DNA of 64,000 nucleotides, taken from contig CALJUX010000020.1 of the NCBI GenBank assembly GCA_937978655.1, forward strand, positions 62,001 through 126,000, read 5' to 3'. This DNA is from an uncultured Chromatiaceae bacterium. Lineage in GTDB: Bacteria; Pseudomonadota; Gammaproteobacteria; Enterobacterales; Alteromonadaceae. The position numbers and the translations under genes were made by a program. Shown here one piece after another: positions 8,720 through 19,827 of this stretch. Each line of letters starts with the position of its first letter. Within the stretch, counting starts at the first letter, position 1. The notes below the pieces were generated by a model. The model made no database searches, had not been told where the DNA came from, and worked only from the letters and a program-made list of their open reading frames with translations.

Positions 8720-10804
8720 TTACCAGATTTTGACGCGGTTTTCCGGCGCGATGTACATCTTGTCGCCTGGTTTAACGTTAAATGCGTCATAGAACTCAGG
8801 AATGTTCGACACGATACCAATGACGCGGTATTCGCTTGGTGAATGCGGATCTGTCGTCAGCATATTGCGCAGATACTCTTCACGGCCTTTGCGGCGCCAC
8901 ACTTGTGACCAGCTCAGGAAGAAGCGTTGTTCGCCGGTGAAGCCGTCCATGACTGGTGCCTCTTTACCGCCTAACGACAGTTTATAGGCTTTCAGCGCCA
9001 CAGTCAGACCGCCAAGGTCACCGATGTTTTCGCCTAACGTCAGTTCGCCGTTGACGTGCATGCCTTCCAGTGGTGAGTACTGGTTGTACTGCGCCACTAA
9101 CTGCTTGCCACGTTTTTCAAACTCCGCTTTGTCGGCGTCGGTCCACCAGTTACGCAGGTTACCGTCACCGTCAAACTTGGCGCCCTGGTCGTCAAAACCA
9201 TGGCCCAGTTCGTGACCAATCACCGCACCGATGCCGCCATAGTTCACCGCATCGTCTGCATCCAGGTTAAAGAACGGCGGTTGCAGAATGGCTGCCGGGA
9301 ACACGATTTCGTTGTTCACCGGGTTGTAATAGGCGTTGACGGTTTGCGGTGTCATAAACCATTCAGAACGATCCACCGGCTTGCCCAGTTTCTCGGTCAT
9401 CTTGGCGTAAGCGAACTGCGCAGCGGCTTTGTAGTTGCCGACCAGATCATCACCTTTGATGCTCAGGTTGCTGTAGTCTTTCCATTTATCCGGATAACCG
9501 ATTTTTGGCGTGAACTTGTTCAGCTTCTCATGCGCGGCTTTTTTGGTTTCCGGCGTCATCCATTCCAGCGTGTCGATGCTCTGGTGATAGGCTTTGATCA
9601 GGTTGTCGACCAGCACCGTCATGCGCTCTTTGGCTTCTGGTTTAAAATGTTGCTCAACGTACAGTTTACCAACGATTTCACCCAGCACTTCGTCAGAGGC
9701 GTTCACGGCTTTTTTCCAGCGTGGTTGCTGCTCTTTGGTGCCTGACAGCACAGTGCCATAGAAGGCAAAGTGACGATCAACAAATGCTTTGCTCAGTTTG
9801 CCGGAATATTCAGAAACCAGACGGATGCTCAGGTAATCTTTCCAGGTTTGCAGATCAGTGTCTTTGTAGATGCCACCCAAGGCTTCAAAATAGCTTGGCT
9901 GTTCAACAATGATGTCAGCGACGCCATCCAGTTTCACCACTTTGGCGTACTCTTCCCACGGGAAAGCACCCAGCTTGGCGGTTAAGTCGGCTTTGCTGAA
10001 CTTGTTGTAAGTTTTGTCGGCGTCGCGGTTTTCCACGCGGCTCCAGTGCTTGTCGGCAATTTTCAGCTCCAGTGCATAGATACGCTCAGCGGCTTTGGCA
10101 GGCTCTGCCACGCCGGCTAAAGTCAGCATATCCACCAGAAATTTCTGATATTCAGCACGGATCGTTTCGAATTTTGCGTCTTTATTGAAGTAATAATCTT
10201 TGTCCGGTAAACCCAGGCCGCTTTGGCCCAGATACAAGGCGTTTTGCGTGGACGCTTTGGCGTCGTTATTAACATACCAGCCAAATGGCAGGCTGGTGCC
10301 GGTCAGCTGCAGTTCACCCATGACACGGGCCAGTTCGGTGTGATCTTTGATTGCCGCGATTTTGTCTAAATCGGCTTTGATTGGCGTCACGCCTTTGGCT
10401 TCGATACCGGCTTCATCCATGTAGCTATTGTAGAAATCACCCAGTTTTTGTTCGTCGGTGCCGGCCACTTTGTCTTTTTTCGCCGCAGCGGATTCGATGA
10501 TAGTACGCATCGCCACTTGTGAATCGTCATACAGTTTGGTGAAAGAGCCGTAGTTCGATTTATCCGCCGGGATCTCGGTTTTTTGTAACCAGGTGCCGTT
10601 GACGCTGTAGAAGAAGTTTTCAGTATGCTTGACGGCAGGGTCAAAGTTTTCCTGCTCCACACCTGACACCAGTGTTTTGGCTGGTGCTGCGGCCACTGGT
10701 GAGGTTTCAGCGGCAGTTTGCGCCGGAGCTTGGGTGGCTTTTTCGCAGCCGGTCAGACCAAGCGCCAGTGCAACACTGAGCGCCAGTACAGAGATATTTT
10801 TCAT
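8720..10804 (-). CDS. M13 family zinc metallopeptidase, lipoprotein (PepO-like)
   Basis: Endopeptidase of the neprilysin/PepO family, 694 residues. A lipoprotein signal peptide ends in the lipobox LTGC at Cys20, so the enzyme should be membrane-anchored, facing the periplasm or outside. The zinc site HELGH is at 531-535, and the third ligand Glu is in GENIGDLGG near 592. The family C-terminus is complete. Start ATG 10804 with AGGAA upstream; the in-frame start at 10891 would put residues ahead of the signal peptide. It probably degrades short peptides. Its own terminator lies at 8664-8698. Confidence 0.93.
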   Translation of the reverse strand: MKNISVLALSVALALGLTGCEKATQAPAQTAAETSPVAAAPAKTLVSGVEQENFDPAVKHTENFFYSVNGTWLQKTEIPADKSNYGSFTKLYDDSQVAMRTIIESAAAKKDKVAGTDEQKLGDFYNSYMDEAGIEAKGVTPIKADLDKIAAIKDHTELARVMGELQLTGTSLPFGWYVNNDAKASTQNALYLGQSGLGLPDKDYYFNKDAKFETIRAEYQKFLVDMLTLAGVAEPAKAAERIYALELKIADKHWSRVENRDADKTYNKFSKADLTAKLGAFPWEEYAKVVKLDGVADIIVEQPSYFEALGGIYKDTDLQTWKDYLSIRLVSEYSGKLSKAFVDRHFAFYGTVLSGTKEQQPRWKKAVNASDEVLGEIVGKLYVEQHFKPEAKERMTVLVDNLIKAYHQSIDTLEWMTPETKKAAHEKLNKFTPKIGYPDKWKDYSNLSIKGDDLVGNYKAAAQFAYAKMTEKLGKPVDRSEWFMTPQTVNAYYNPVNNEIVFPAAILQPPFFNLDADDAVNYGGIGAVIGHELGHGFDDQGAKFDGDGNLRNWWTDADKAEFEKRGKQLVAQYNQYSPLEGMHVNGELTLGENIGDLGGLTVALKAYKLSLGGKEAPVMDGFTGEQRFFLSWSQVWRRKGREEYLRNMLTTDPHSPSEYRVIGIVSNIPEFYDAFNVKPGDKMYIAPENRVKIW

Positions 10805-11040
10805 CGGGAAGATTCCTGGTTGATTTTTTATAAGACCCTGAGTCTTGGGCGGGGTGATCTGACGACAGACCCGGCTGCAATCTGCGGCCAAAGCGCCTGA
10901 ACTCTGCTTGCCATGGTAACGCGGCGCACGTCAGGCGACAACGATAGCGGCAGACAAGTTGTAACGAAATGCAACAATAAATACGCTGCTGTGTAAAATC
11001 TCTTTACAACCAACAAGCTGCACCGGCTGGCGCCGGCCGC

Positions 11041-11703
11041 TCAGTTCAACAACGGCTGCCCCGCCAGCTGCTGATAATGCCGTTGCAGGTTCTCGATGCG
11101 CGGCAGCGCCTGCGCCGTGGCATAAGGTTTGAAGAGCAGCAAAATCTTCAGTACGCCCTGATAAGCCTGCGCCTGATCGATGGCAGCATGCGGCGCCTGC
11201 GTTTTCAGGTAACTCAGCCAGAACGTCACCACCAGTTTGATGGTATGGGCAAAATTGGCAATATCCGCATCATCAATTGCAATGACCTCGGCCGCTTTCA
11301 GCGCCTGCAGTACCGAAACCACCTTCGCCAGCACACCTTTTTGTACCTGCAGATAATCCTGTTGCAACAGCGGATCGCGGCTTAAAATATCCGGCAGATT
11401 GGCGTAGAAAAAGTGAAAGCGCCACATCAGTTCAAACACAATGTCCAGATACTGCGCCAGTGCATCCAGCGCTTCGGAATGCCGGCTTGGCGGCTGCAGG
11501 CGGTTTTCCAGCAATTTGGCGTATTCTTTGAAGATTTGCCGGACAATATCTTCTTTATTGCGAAAGTGGTAATACAGGTTGCCCGGACTGATGCCGAGGT
11601 GGGCCGCAATATGATTCGTGGTGATTTGACGCTCGCCTTGCTGGTTAAACAACTCGATGCTGGCTTGTAATATTTTATCTTTAGTGCGCAACTTCTTGTC
11701 CAT
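11041..11703 (-). CDS. TetR/AcrR family transcriptional regulator
   Basis: One-component repressor, 220 residues. The N-terminal helix-turn-helix spans about residues 5-55 (TKDKILQASIELFNQQG, then ITTNHIAAHLGISPGNLYYHF). The C-terminal all-helical ligand domain does not identify a ligand. I chose ATG 11703 because the TetR fold starts there; the longer frame to 11838 would overlap coaD. It is divergent from coaD across 124 bp that contain an inverted repeat (11730-11767), a candidate autoregulatory site. Target genes unknown. Confidence 0.88.
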   Translation of the reverse strand: MDKKLRTKDKILQASIELFNQQGERQITTNHIAAHLGISPGNLYYHFRNKEDIVRQIFKEYAKLLENRLQPPSRHSEALDALAQYLDIVFELMWRFHFFYANLPDILSRDPLLQQDYLQVQKGVLAKVVSVLQALKAAEVIAIDDADIANFAHTIKLVVTFWLSYLKTQAPHAAIDQAQAYQGVLKILLLFKPYATAQALPRIENLQRHYQQLAGQPLLN

Positions 11704-11725
11704 GACCGGCACGGGCTTATAGTGA

Positions 11726-13716
<1,991 letters not shown>

Positions 13717-13726
13717 AGCGGGTTTC

Positions 13727-13773
13727 GCACCACACAGGCCGGCACTGTTAACCAGCGCCGGCCTGTGTGGTGC
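13727..13773. terminator. Long perfect hairpin between convergent wzi-like gene and nagX
   Basis: A perfect 17-bp stem, GCACCACACAGGCCGGC with GCCGGCCTGTGTGGTGC, around a 13-nt loop. No T run follows on either strand, so it may be an atypical terminator or an mRNA 3'-end stabiliser serving both convergent genes. Confidence 0.6.
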
Positions 13774-13776
13774 GGT

Positions 13777-14862
13777 TCAGAGCTTAATAAAAATCTGCCG
13801 GCGGTACAGCCAGACGGACAGCGCCCAGAACAACACCACATGCAGCAGCGCAAACAGTAATGATGCAGCTTTAAGCGGCAACAGCACCGACAGCGCCGCA
13901 TAAAACATCCCGGCCACAGACTCTTTCCCGGCGTCGCTGTTCCAGCTCAGCCAGCTGGCTGTCGCCACTGAAAACATCCAGCTCAGCATGTAGATAAACA
14001 ACGGATTGGTGCCGTAAATCCGCAGCGGCTCGGTAATTTTGGTCGCTTTGCGGATATCCACCAGATACACCAGCGCCGCCAGCAGCCACAACAGCAAGCC
14101 ACAACTGAGTGCCACATAAGTCCCGGACCACAACGCCTTATTCACCGGCCAGACCCAATGCCCCGCCATCGCCAGCAGGATAAGGACTGCGCCAGACGCG
14201 GCCAAATCACGCACTGCCTGCGCCGGTGCTTTGCCCCTGAGGCCAGTCGCAACCAGATAACCCAATAACACGTTGACTGTGGCCGGCAAGGTGCTTAACA
14301 AACCTTCCGGGTCAAATGGCAGCCCAAAGCCCTGATAAACATGCGCGGCACTGAACACAGCCAAATCCACGGTACGAACAATATTTTGTTCCAGTGAAAA
14401 CGGCGCGGGCGCCAGCTGCAGCAGCGCAAAATAGCCGCCAAGCAGCAGCAATATTGCGACCCAGAGCCCGCGTTTGGGCAGGCTCAGCACCAACAATGCG
14501 GCGATGACATAACACAGGGCTATGCGCTGTAACACGCCGGGAATGCGCAGCGTGGCGAGATCCGGATGGCTGAGAAAATTCAGCAGCAAGCCGCAGCCAA
14601 ACATCAGCAGGCCGCGTTTAAAAATCTTCAGGCATGTTGCGCTGTCCAGCCGGGCGTCTTTGAGCGAAAACGCCATCGCAGCGCCGACGACAAACAAAAA
14701 TCCCGGAAACACGATATCGGCAAAGGTAAAACCATCCCAGCGGGCATGCAGCAGCGGGCTGTAGACATGCGACCAGCTGCCCGGTGTATTGACCAGCACC
14801 ATCAGTGCGATGGCCAGGCCACGCAACACATCCAGCGCGTAAAACCGTCCGGTAGTTTGCAT
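13777..14862 (-). CDS. nagX: NagX-like inner-membrane protein (heparan-alpha-glucosaminide N-acetyltransferase family)
   Basis: Polytopic membrane protein, 361 residues and about ten hydrophobic helices. It opens with RFYALDVLRGLAIALMVLVN and has FPGFLFVVGAAMAF, the signature of the DUF5009/NagX acyltransferase-related family. NagX genes recur in GlcNAc clusters of Shewanella and Xanthomonas relatives and are thought to help transport or modify GlcNAc at the inner membrane; the exact reaction is not established. It is the last gene of the nag run, 76 bp after nagP, with a long hairpin between them. Confidence 0.85.
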   Translation of the reverse strand: MQTTGRFYALDVLRGLAIALMVLVNTPGSWSHVYSPLLHARWDGFTFADIVFPGFLFVVGAAMAFSLKDARLDSATCLKIFKRGLLMFGCGLLLNFLSHPDLATLRIPGVLQRIALCYVIAALLVLSLPKRGLWVAILLLLGGYFALLQLAPAPFSLEQNIVRTVDLAVFSAAHVYQGFGLPFDPEGLLSTLPATVNVLLGYLVATGLRGKAPAQAVRDLAASGAVLILLAMAGHWVWPVNKALWSGTYVALSCGLLLWLLAALVYLVDIRKATKITEPLRIYGTNPLFIYMLSWMFSVATASWLSWNSDAGKESVAGMFYAALSVLLPLKAASLLFALLHVVLFWALSVWLYRRQIFIKL

Positions 14863-14887
14863 TGTGATTATTCTCCGGTGACTGAAA

Positions 14888-14920
14888 TATCACAGGGCTG
14901 ACAACGTCAGCCCTGTGATA
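14888..14920. repeat. Perfect 15-bp hairpin between nagP and nagX
   Basis: TATCACAGGGCTGAC pairs with GTCAGCCCTGTGATA across a 3-nt loop. No T tract follows on the minus strand. An RNA processing or stability element that uncouples nagP from nagX levels would fit, but this is inference. Confidence 0.6.
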
Positions 14921-14938
14921 ACAATTGGCAGGCTCTGC

Positions 14939-16261
14939 TTACCACTGGCGTTTTTTGTAACCGCTGAAGGCGTAATACAAAATAAAGGCGTAGCAAGGGA
15001 TCATCATCCAGTACGCGCCTTGTGCATCACCAGAAGCAGTAGACAGATAGCCGTAGACCTTCGGTAACACCGCGCCACCGGCGATGCCCATAATTAACAA
15101 CGCCGACGCCGTGGCGGTGAATTTACCGAGCCCTTCCAGCGCCAGCGGCCACACAGCTGGCCACACCAGCGCGTTGGCAAACCCCAGCATAGCCAGGAAC
15201 AACACGGTATCAGGCACAGTTGGAATACCAGCCCAGCCAAACATCACTGCCGACAGCTGGTGACTTTCAGCCGAACCAAACATCACCCCCAGCGTAAACA
15301 GGATGCCAAACAACGCAGACCCTTGCAGCGCACGCGGTTGTGACAGATATTTCGGAATACAGCTGACGCCGACCAGATAACCCAACACCATAAACACCAT
15401 GGTGTAAGACGTCAGCGCGCCCCAGTGCGACACATTCAGGTGCTGGCCGTACAGGCCGATGGTATCGCCGGCGATCACTTCAACGCCGACGTAAAAAAAC
15501 AACGCCGCCACACCCAGCATCAGCTGCGGGAATTGCAACACCGAAGTGCGGTGCTCTGGTGCTACGCCTTGCTCAGCGGCTTGTTCCAGTTCAGGTTCCG
15601 GCAATGGCGAAAACTTCACAAAAGCCATTAACGCCAGCAGCGCCACTGTCATATAAATGTATGGAGTGACCAGGCGGTTGGACAACTCAGCAATGCGGCT
15701 GGCTTTGTCTTCGGCACTTAAAGCGGCCAGCGCTTCCGGCGTGAACTGGTCCATACCGGTCAGGATCCAGGCGGTAAAAATCAGCGGCACCACCACGCCG
15801 GCGCCTTTGTTAACCAGCCCCATTACACTGATGCGCATCGCGGCGGTTTCGCGCGGACCAATACAAACAATGTACGGATTGGACGCCGTTTGCAGAATGG
15901 TTAAACCGGTGCCAAGCGTAAATAACGCCACCAGAAACAAGCTATATAACGTGGTTTGCGCAGCCGGAATAAACAACAGCGCGCCAGCCGCCATAATGCC
16001 CAAGCCGGCCACCATGCCATTTTTATAACCAATCCGGTTCAGTACCCAGGACATCGGTAACGCCATCACCACATAAGCGATGTAAAACGCGAATGTCACC
16101 CACATCGCCTGCGACTCAGTCAGATGACAGACTAATTTTAAAAACGGGATCAACGATCCGTTCAGCCAGGTGACAAACCCAAACACAAAAAACAGCGTGC
16201 CGATGATCACCATCGGCAACAGCGTATTCTTTTGTTGCGGTCGTTCCAGTACCGTATCCAT
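14939..16261 (-). CDS. nagP: N-acetylglucosamine MFS permease NagP
   Basis: Inner-membrane sugar:proton symporter of the FucP-like branch of the major facilitator superfamily, 440 residues and twelve predicted helices. TILQTASNPYIVCIGP is the conserved helix-4 motif of this branch. It replaces a GlcNAc phosphotransferase system, so imported GlcNAc must be phosphorylated by NagK. The start ATG 16261 follows GAGGTG; the in-frame start at 16303 lacks a comparable site. It lies 90 bp behind nagA on the same strand. Confidence 0.93.
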   Translation of the reverse strand: MDTVLERPQQKNTLLPMVIIGTLFFVFGFVTWLNGSLIPFLKLVCHLTESQAMWVTFAFYIAYVVMALPMSWVLNRIGYKNGMVAGLGIMAAGALLFIPAAQTTLYSLFLVALFTLGTGLTILQTASNPYIVCIGPRETAAMRISVMGLVNKGAGVVVPLIFTAWILTGMDQFTPEALAALSAEDKASRIAELSNRLVTPYIYMTVALLALMAFVKFSPLPEPELEQAAEQGVAPEHRTSVLQFPQLMLGVAALFFYVGVEVIAGDTIGLYGQHLNVSHWGALTSYTMVFMVLGYLVGVSCIPKYLSQPRALQGSALFGILFTLGVMFGSAESHQLSAVMFGWAGIPTVPDTVLFLAMLGFANALVWPAVWPLALEGLGKFTATASALLIMGIAGGAVLPKVYGYLSTASGDAQGAYWMMIPCYAFILYYAFSGYKKRQW

Positions 16262-16351
16262 ATTCACCTCTTTATCGGTTGTTATTATGTGTGCTGACGT
16301 CACGGCCAGCCTTGTTGCCCTGTGATGATGCCGAACCTTGTAAACTGAAAA

Positions 16352-17470
16352 TTATTTAAACGCCTGACCGGCGATAAAACACTGTTGTACCACACCTTTT
16401 TGATCAAGCAACACCAAATCAGCGCGGCTGCCCGGCTGCAGCCGGCCATACAAACCGGCAATGCCTAAAAACTCAGCCGGATATAAAGATGCCATCCGCA
16501 GCGCTTCGCCCTGCGCAACGCCGAGTTCAGTGACGGCATATTGCACAGCGCCGGCCATATCCAGCACTGAACCGGCCAGCGAGCCAGCCTCGTTGGTCAG
16601 TTTATTGCCGTCACGGGTCACTTTGCCGCTGAAAAACGGGAACTCAGTGTCTGGGGTGCCGACCGGCGACATCGCGTCGGTGACAATCAGCATTTTGCCG
16701 CGGGGTTTGGCAGCGAGTGCCAGCCTGGCGGCCACCGGGTGGACATGGTGACCGTCGAAAATAATGCCACACCAGCTGTTGCGATCCGCCAGCGCAACCC
16801 CGACCATGCCGGGTTCGCGCGACGTCAAAGGCGACATCGCATTATATAAATGAGTAAAGCCGGTAGCCCCAGCCGCCAGCGCCGCTTCAACGGTGGCGCC
16901 ATCGGCATTGGAGTGGCCAAGACAGACGATGACGTCCAGCGCCACCAACTGACGGATTTGTGCCGGCGTGACATTTTCCGGCGCGACTGTGACCAGCTTA
17001 ATCCCCAGATCAGTGCGGCCATACAAAGCCAGCTCGTCAGCCGACAAACCACGGATATGCTCCGTCGGGTGCACACCCCGTTTGGGCACAGATAAATGCG
17101 GCCCTTCAAAATGCACACCAAGAATACCGGGTTCACCGGCCGCGATCGCGGCAGCGATGGCATCGGCGCAGCGCTGCATGGTTTCGACCGAATCGGTGAT
17201 GACCGTCGGTAACATCGCAGTGGTGCCAAAACCGGCATGGGCTTTGAGCATAGTGCGCAGGCTGTCGATGACCGGCGCCGTGTTAAATAAAGCGCCGCCG
17301 CCACCGTTGACCTGAACGTCGATAAAACCCGGAGCCAGCGTCAGATCGGCACATTCGGCCGGGGCGCAGGCTGCAATCTGTGTGATGACTCCGCCTTCGG
17401 CACTGACCCGCACATGCTGATGCCACTGTTCGCCATCAAATAAGCGGGCGACTGACCATTGTTGTTGCAT
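16352..17470 (-). CDS. nagA: N-acetylglucosamine-6-phosphate deacetylase
   Basis: Converts GlcNAc-6-phosphate to glucosamine-6-phosphate and acetate in the cytoplasm. It has 372 residues, the normal size. Metal and catalytic motifs are visible: HFEGPHLS, LGHSNAD, THLYNAMSPLTSREPG and the catalytic Asp in VTDAMSPVG. A TIM-barrel amidohydrolase begins after APGFIDVQVNGGGG. I chose ATG 17470 with GGAG upstream; the longer frame to 17530 reaches the terminator hairpin. A terminator separates it from nagB-II, so nagA-nagP-nagX may have its own promoter or depend on read-through. Confidence 0.96.
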   Translation of the reverse strand: MQQQWSVARLFDGEQWHQHVRVSAEGGVITQIAACAPAECADLTLAPGFIDVQVNGGGGALFNTAPVIDSLRTMLKAHAGFGTTAMLPTVITDSVETMQRCADAIAAAIAAGEPGILGVHFEGPHLSVPKRGVHPTEHIRGLSADELALYGRTDLGIKLVTVAPENVTPAQIRQLVALDVIVCLGHSNADGATVEAALAAGATGFTHLYNAMSPLTSREPGMVGVALADRNSWCGIIFDGHHVHPVAARLALAAKPRGKMLIVTDAMSPVGTPDTEFPFFSGKVTRDGNKLTNEAGSLAGSVLDMAGAVQYAVTELGVAQGEALRMASLYPAEFLGIAGLYGRLQPGSRADLVLLDQKGVVQQCFIAGQAFK

Positions 17471-17533
17471 TGATTCGGCTCCTATATCCCGACTGACGAT
17501 CTTGCTGAACCGGCATACTACGTCAGGCACGAC

Positions 17534-17573
17534 AAAAACGAAACCATTCGGATCTTGCTCATGGTTTCGTTTT
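17534..17573. terminator. Terminator between nagB-II and nagA
   Basis: AAAACGAAACCAT (17535-17547) pairs with ATGGTTTCGTTTT (17561-17573). On the minus strand the right-hand arm ends in T residues. It could cap the nagK-nagB transcript or reduce read-through into nagA. Confidence 0.75.
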
Positions 17574-17579
17574 ATTTCA

Positions 17580-18578
17580 TTAAACGGTTTTAGTGACTTT
17601 ATTTAAGCCCGGCGGTGCGTCCGGATTCACGCCACGGCTGCGCGCCACGGCTTCCACGTCCAGATAAAAACGCTGTAACACTAACAGCGGCAATACGCGC
17701 GGATGTGTCATCAGCTGCGCATGATGTAAATGCACCAGGCTGGCACCGCGGCTTTGTACTTCAGCGATCTGCGCTTTGTGCGCCGCAAATGCTTCGTCCT
17801 GTACCGAGACATCGATGATGGCAAACTGATCCTTCACCAGCGTCACCGGGCCATGCAAAAACTCGGCGCTGGAAAAGGCTTCAGCGTGAATGCCACAGAC
17901 TTCTTTTAACTTCAGCGCGATTTCGCGGGAAATGGCATAACCAGGGCCGCGGCCAAGCACCACACAGTGTTTCACGTCTGCGACAGCTGCAGCGGTCAGC
18001 TGCGCTGGCAGCTGCTGGGCCTGTAACAGCAATTCCGGCAGTTCAGTCACCGCGCTCTGGAGCTGTGGATCTGCCGACCAGACCGCCACCAGCTGCAACA
18101 AGGCGCTTAAAGTGGCGAGATAACTTTTAGTCGCGGCCACAGCTTTTTCCGGACCGACAAACAATGGCACAACAAAATCAGCCTGTTCGGCCAGCGGCGA
18201 AGTTGTGTCATTGACCAGTGCCACCACTAAAGCGCCGGCATTTTTTGCCATCGCCACCTGCGCCAGAATATCCGGGCTGCGGCCGCTTTGTGAAATACAA
18301 ATCACTAACGCATCGGTCAGTTGCAGCTGCTTGTTGTAGACGCTGGCAATCGATGGGGCGGCCGCCACAACCGGCAGACCTATCACACTTTCAATCAGGT
18401 ATTTGCCAAAAACGCCGGCATGATCGGAAGAACCGCGGCCAACCATGTACACATACTTTGGCTGGCGTTGACGGATCTGGGCCACCACCGCGGCAATAGT
18501 CGCAGCATTGGTCTGGAGCTGCTCACGGATTCGGATTGGGGCTTCTGCGGCTTCTTGCGCCATGATGGTGCTGGACAT
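17580..18578 (-). CDS. nagB-II: Glucosamine-6-phosphate deaminase, SIS-domain type (NagB-II)
   Basis: Converts glucosamine-6-phosphate to fructose-6-phosphate and ammonia. This isozyme is built from two SIS sugar-phosphate domains and is unrelated to classical NagB. It has 332 residues. The first SIS domain has GRGSSDHAGVFGKYLIE and ISQSGRSPDIL. The second has LGRGPGYAISREIALKLKE and HAEAFSSAEFLHGP, with the expected acidic and histidine residues. Start ATG 18578; an alternative ATG lies five codons in. The gene starts 14 bp past the nagK stop, so the two are an operon. Confidence 0.93.
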   Translation of the reverse strand: MSSTIMAQEAAEAPIRIREQLQTNAATIAAVVAQIRQRQPKYVYMVGRGSSDHAGVFGKYLIESVIGLPVVAAAPSIASVYNKQLQLTDALVICISQSGRSPDILAQVAMAKNAGALVVALVNDTTSPLAEQADFVVPLFVGPEKAVAATKSYLATLSALLQLVAVWSADPQLQSAVTELPELLLQAQQLPAQLTAAAVADVKHCVVLGRGPGYAISREIALKLKEVCGIHAEAFSSAEFLHGPVTLVKDQFAIIDVSVQDEAFAAHKAQIAEVQSRGASLVHLHHAQLMTHPRVLPLLVLQRFYLDVEAVARSRGVNPDAPPGLNKVTKTV

Positions 18579-18591
18579 GCAAATACTCACT

Positions 18592-19515
18592 TCATTGATT
18601 GGAGACGGATAATAAACTCTGTTGCTGCGCGCGGCGCTGACGCGCAAACCAGACAGCACCGAACTCAGGCGCCGCCTGGGCCGGCGTTAACAATGCCTGC
18701 ACCGGCGCAGACAAATACGGCTGCACTTTATAGGCCAGACCGCCAATTAACGACAGACGCTGCGGATTAAGACTAAACAGCCGCCGGGCAATATCGTCGA
18801 TATGCCGGGCACCGGCGTGCACGATCTGCAGGGCAACCTGATCGCCCTGCTCAGCCGCGGTAAACACCAGCGGGGCATAGCGGGCAAATACGGTGGGCGT
18901 GGCATGCATAAACTGGCTGACAATATCCAGCGTCGCACTGACGCCTAAGGCTTCACTTAACAGTTCGGTCAGCTGCGTGGCGGCACCAATCTGGTCTTTG
19001 TGCAGCAACACATGGTGCACCAGCTGATTGCCAAACCAGGCGCCACTGCCGCTGTCGCCATAAGGAAAACCATGACCGCCGATATCCAGCCGCTGGCCAC
19101 CGACATCCGCCAGGCCACAGGAGCCGGTGCCGATAATAATCACGGCGCCCTCTTCCCCTTTATGCGCGCCAATACAGGCGGTATGTAAATCGGTGGTCAG
19201 GTGAAATTCGGCAAACGGATGCTGCCACTCGCTGAACAGCTGAAAATACTGCGGCATATTGACGCCGGCAAGGCCAGCGCCGGCGATCAGGCGCGACATA
19301 TCATTAAATGTCATCCCGGCAGCGAGCAGCGCCTGCTGCGTAGCGGTCAGAATAGAATCGGTCGCGACTTTCATGCCCCGCAGCGGATTAGCCGGGCCAC
19401 CTAAACCCTCGCCTAACAGCTGATCGGCGGCATCGACAATCACCACCCGGCATTTACTGCCGCCGCCATCAATCCCCAGATACAATGGGCTGTGCTGCCC
19501 TGCTTCGCTACTCAT
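18592..19515 (-). CDS. nagK: N-acetylglucosamine kinase, BadF/BadG ATPase family
   Basis: ATP-dependent GlcNAc kinase needed because NagP imports unphosphorylated sugar. It has 307 residues of the BadF/BadG/BcrA actin-like ATPase fold. The phosphate-1 loop LGIDGGGSKCRVVIVDA is at the N-terminus, phosphate-2 IGTGSCGLADV in the middle, and LIGGLAYKVQPYL near the C-terminus. Start ATG 19515 with GAGGG upstream. It is the first gene of the minus-strand nag run and divergent from the hexosaminidase; a NagR operator lies between them. Confidence 0.93.
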   Translation of the reverse strand: MSSEAGQHSPLYLGIDGGGSKCRVVIVDAADQLLGEGLGGPANPLRGMKVATDSILTATQQALLAAGMTFNDMSRLIAGAGLAGVNMPQYFQLFSEWQHPFAEFHLTTDLHTACIGAHKGEEGAVIIIGTGSCGLADVGGQRLDIGGHGFPYGDSGSGAWFGNQLVHHVLLHKDQIGAATQLTELLSEALGVSATLDIVSQFMHATPTVFARYAPLVFTAAEQGDQVALQIVHAGARHIDDIARRLFSLNPQRLSLIGGLAYKVQPYLSAPVQALLTPAQAAPEFGAVWFARQRRAQQQSLLSVSNQ

Positions 19516-19604
19516 CAAGCACCCTCGTTGCACGCAATGCGACTGTCTTTGCCATGTCCGCAGGCTGGTTTCAGCCTGTGTAGAAATAATCGGCACTTTT
19601 ATTT

Positions 19605-19620
19605 ATGACAGCGTTGTCAT
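19605..19620. promoter_or_regulatory. NagR operator (nagK / hexosaminidase divergent region)
   Basis: ATGACAGCGTTGTCAT, a near-perfect palindrome, one of seven related sites here. It lies 90 bp upstream of nagK and 208 bp upstream of the hexosaminidase start, so it can control both directions. The consensus fits what I recall of LacI-type NagR sites in Alteromonadales. Confidence 0.8.
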
Positions 19621-19827
19621 TTTTTCAGTTCAGCATATAATAATTTTGACAAATAACAAGACCCCTGATTAAAAATCAGACTTAATTTAGCAGTATTGTC
19701 AGTGCGCTTGGTAAAAATAAAATAAAAATCAGCGATTTAGCGCTGCAAACCTGATGTGTTGGCAGTGGAAAATCAGACTAAATGGTGGTTCGGCTCTAGG
19801 CCGTCGCCCTTTGCAACAGGAAATACG

